Source: UBA2330 sp049293015 (GTDB taxonomy: Bacteria > Bacteroidota > Ignavibacteria > Tepidaquicellales > Tepidaquicellaceae). From it: a stretch of DNA of 64,000 nucleotides. Position 1 is the first letter of the stretch. Each line of letters begins with the position of its first letter. The position numbers and the translations under genes were made by a program. The DNA lies in NCBI GenBank assembly GCA_049293015.1, contig JBATSB010000171.1, positions 18,347 through 82,346 on the forward strand, written 5' to 3'. Below the pieces are notes generated by a model. That model saw only the letters and a list, made by a program, of their open reading frames with translations, did no database searches and was not told the origin of the DNA. Shown here piece after piece: positions 63,331 to 64,000 of this stretch.

Positions 63331-63347
63331 CTCATCACAACTTTGCC

Positions 63348-64000
63348 TCATATCAAACCTTTTATTTTATCTAAAATAGAAACTGAACTTTTATCCAGCA
63401 TTGAAAAAGCAAACCATTTTTTGCCAAGATCTTTTAGAGATGCTCCGATGTGATAAACATCCGTTTCATCAATTATCAAAAACCGGTCATGAGATTTATT
63501 AAATTGTATTATTTTTAAATCCGGATATTGTTCATTAAATTTTTCAGTATCTAATTTTAATTTGTTTGAAATATTTTTAGTAAGTATTATGCATTTAACA
63601 TTTTTCTTTTTCTTAGTCAGAAGAGTAAGCACAGTATCATCAGTGAAGTTGTCAATTATTATAATACTTTTTTTCGCACTTCTTACTAATCCGGCAACGA
63701 AGCTGTAAGCATCAAAAACCTGTCCATCGAAAAAAACACCTTGATTGGGGATTAAATGGGTGTTTATCTCTAAATCAATTTCGCTGACTTTGGTTTGCAA
63801 TACTTCCATTTTGTCTTCAATGCGGTTCATTCTATTGTTAATGGCATATCCTTTAAGCAAGTAATCTTTTAATACCCGGGTTGCCCAAATACGAAATTGG
63901 GTGCCATGTTTAGATTTTACACGATAACCTACTGAAATAATTACATCCAAATTGTAGAATTCGGTTGTAGTTGTTTGTGTTTTACCTTTGATAGCACCAT
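63348..64000 (-). CDS. RhuM-family protein with PLD-like C-terminal domain (5' end outside window)
   Basis: The start lies beyond the right edge: the frame is open to position 64000 and the upstream codons (TEFYNLDVIISVGYRVKS) are part of the conserved RhuM motif. The segment GTQFRIWATRVLKDYLLKGY is the family hallmark. After a coiled-coil-like stretch (IEDKMEVLQTKVSEIDLEI), the C-terminal part FDAYSFVAGLVRSAKKSIIIIDNFTDD and HDRFLIIDETDVYHIGASLKDLGKKW resembles the single-motif phospholipase-D-like domain found at the C-terminus of such proteins. The HxK-type motif is HDR here, so catalysis is uncertain. Function unproven; RhuM genes often lie in mobile or defence-rich regions. Confidence 0.85.
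   Translation of the reverse strand, partial: GAIKGKTQTTTTEFYNLDVIISVGYRVKSKHGTQFRIWATRVLKDYLLKGYAINNRMNRIEDKMEVLQTKVSEIDLEINTHLIPNQGVFFDGQVFDAYSFVAGLVRSAKKSIIIIDNFTDDTVLTLLTKKKKNVKCIILTKNISNKLKLDTEKFNEQYPDLKIIQFNKSHDRFLIIDETDVYHIGASLKDLGKKWFAFSMLDKSSVSILDKIKGLI

Overview
The window is AT-rich and gene-dense. It looks like chromosomal DNA from a member of the Bacteroidota/Chlorobi assemblage, most plausibly an Ignavibacteria-type organism. The reasons are several large exported proteins with type IX secretion (T9SS) C-terminal sorting domains, including the NFPNPFNPSTKI form common in Ignavibacteria, a PorZ-like propeller protein, mostly absent Shine-Dalgarno sites, and one promoter resembling the TAnnTTTG box of Bacteroidota. 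Taxonomy is an inference; no rRNA or tRNA gene was seen.

Layout. Positions 1-2892 (minus) hold a three-gene operon: a cyclase/kynurenine-formamidase-like hydrolase followed by two paralogous proteasome/HslV-like Ntn-hydrolase proteins. One keeps a Thr at position 2 and the Lys; the other has Gly and Asn there. Next come a MITE-like inverted-repeat element, an SRAP (YedK/HMCES) DNA-protein crosslink protein, an MFS exporter, pyruvate phosphate dikinase and an FMN-dependent alpha-hydroxy-acid oxidase. Positions 9.7-19.5 kb are mostly housekeeping on the minus strand: DUF481 outer-membrane protein, M48-type membrane protease, QueG, Rieske protein, and the ribF-rpsO-pnp-STAS operon, plus TMEM175 channel and peroxiredoxin. 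Positions 19.8-32.1 kb carry a large T9SS BNR-repeat protein, a beta-propeller-like protein with YjbQ, a lipoprotein, dnaE-trxA and an alpha-helical protein of unknown function.

Positions 32.7-50.1 kb are the most striking part: five tandem, same-strand paralogs of about 1,075-1,091 residues, each an exported T9SS-type protein. Between them lie conserved spacers. Each has an array of degenerate 8-bp units after the upstream gene, an AT-rich core with a small dyad, and an inverted-orientation 8-bp array before the next gene. Two further spacer copies follow the fifth gene with no gene between them, which suggests loss of a sixth member. A PorZ-like protein follows, so the cluster sits beside a probable component of the machinery that would export it.

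Positions 53.3-57.6 kb hold an unusual HisA-like isomerase, a PQQ-type sugar dehydrogenase, imidazolonepropionase and an oligopeptide ABC ATPase. The right end (57.9-64 kb) is more accessory: a YdcF-family membrane protein, an Xre-RES toxin-antitoxin pair, an alpha/beta hydrolase, a small anchored protein, DUF4256, a double NTF2-like protein and the 3' part of a RhuM-family gene with a PLD-like domain.

Family assignments come from motif recognition by eye. No database search or structure prediction was run.
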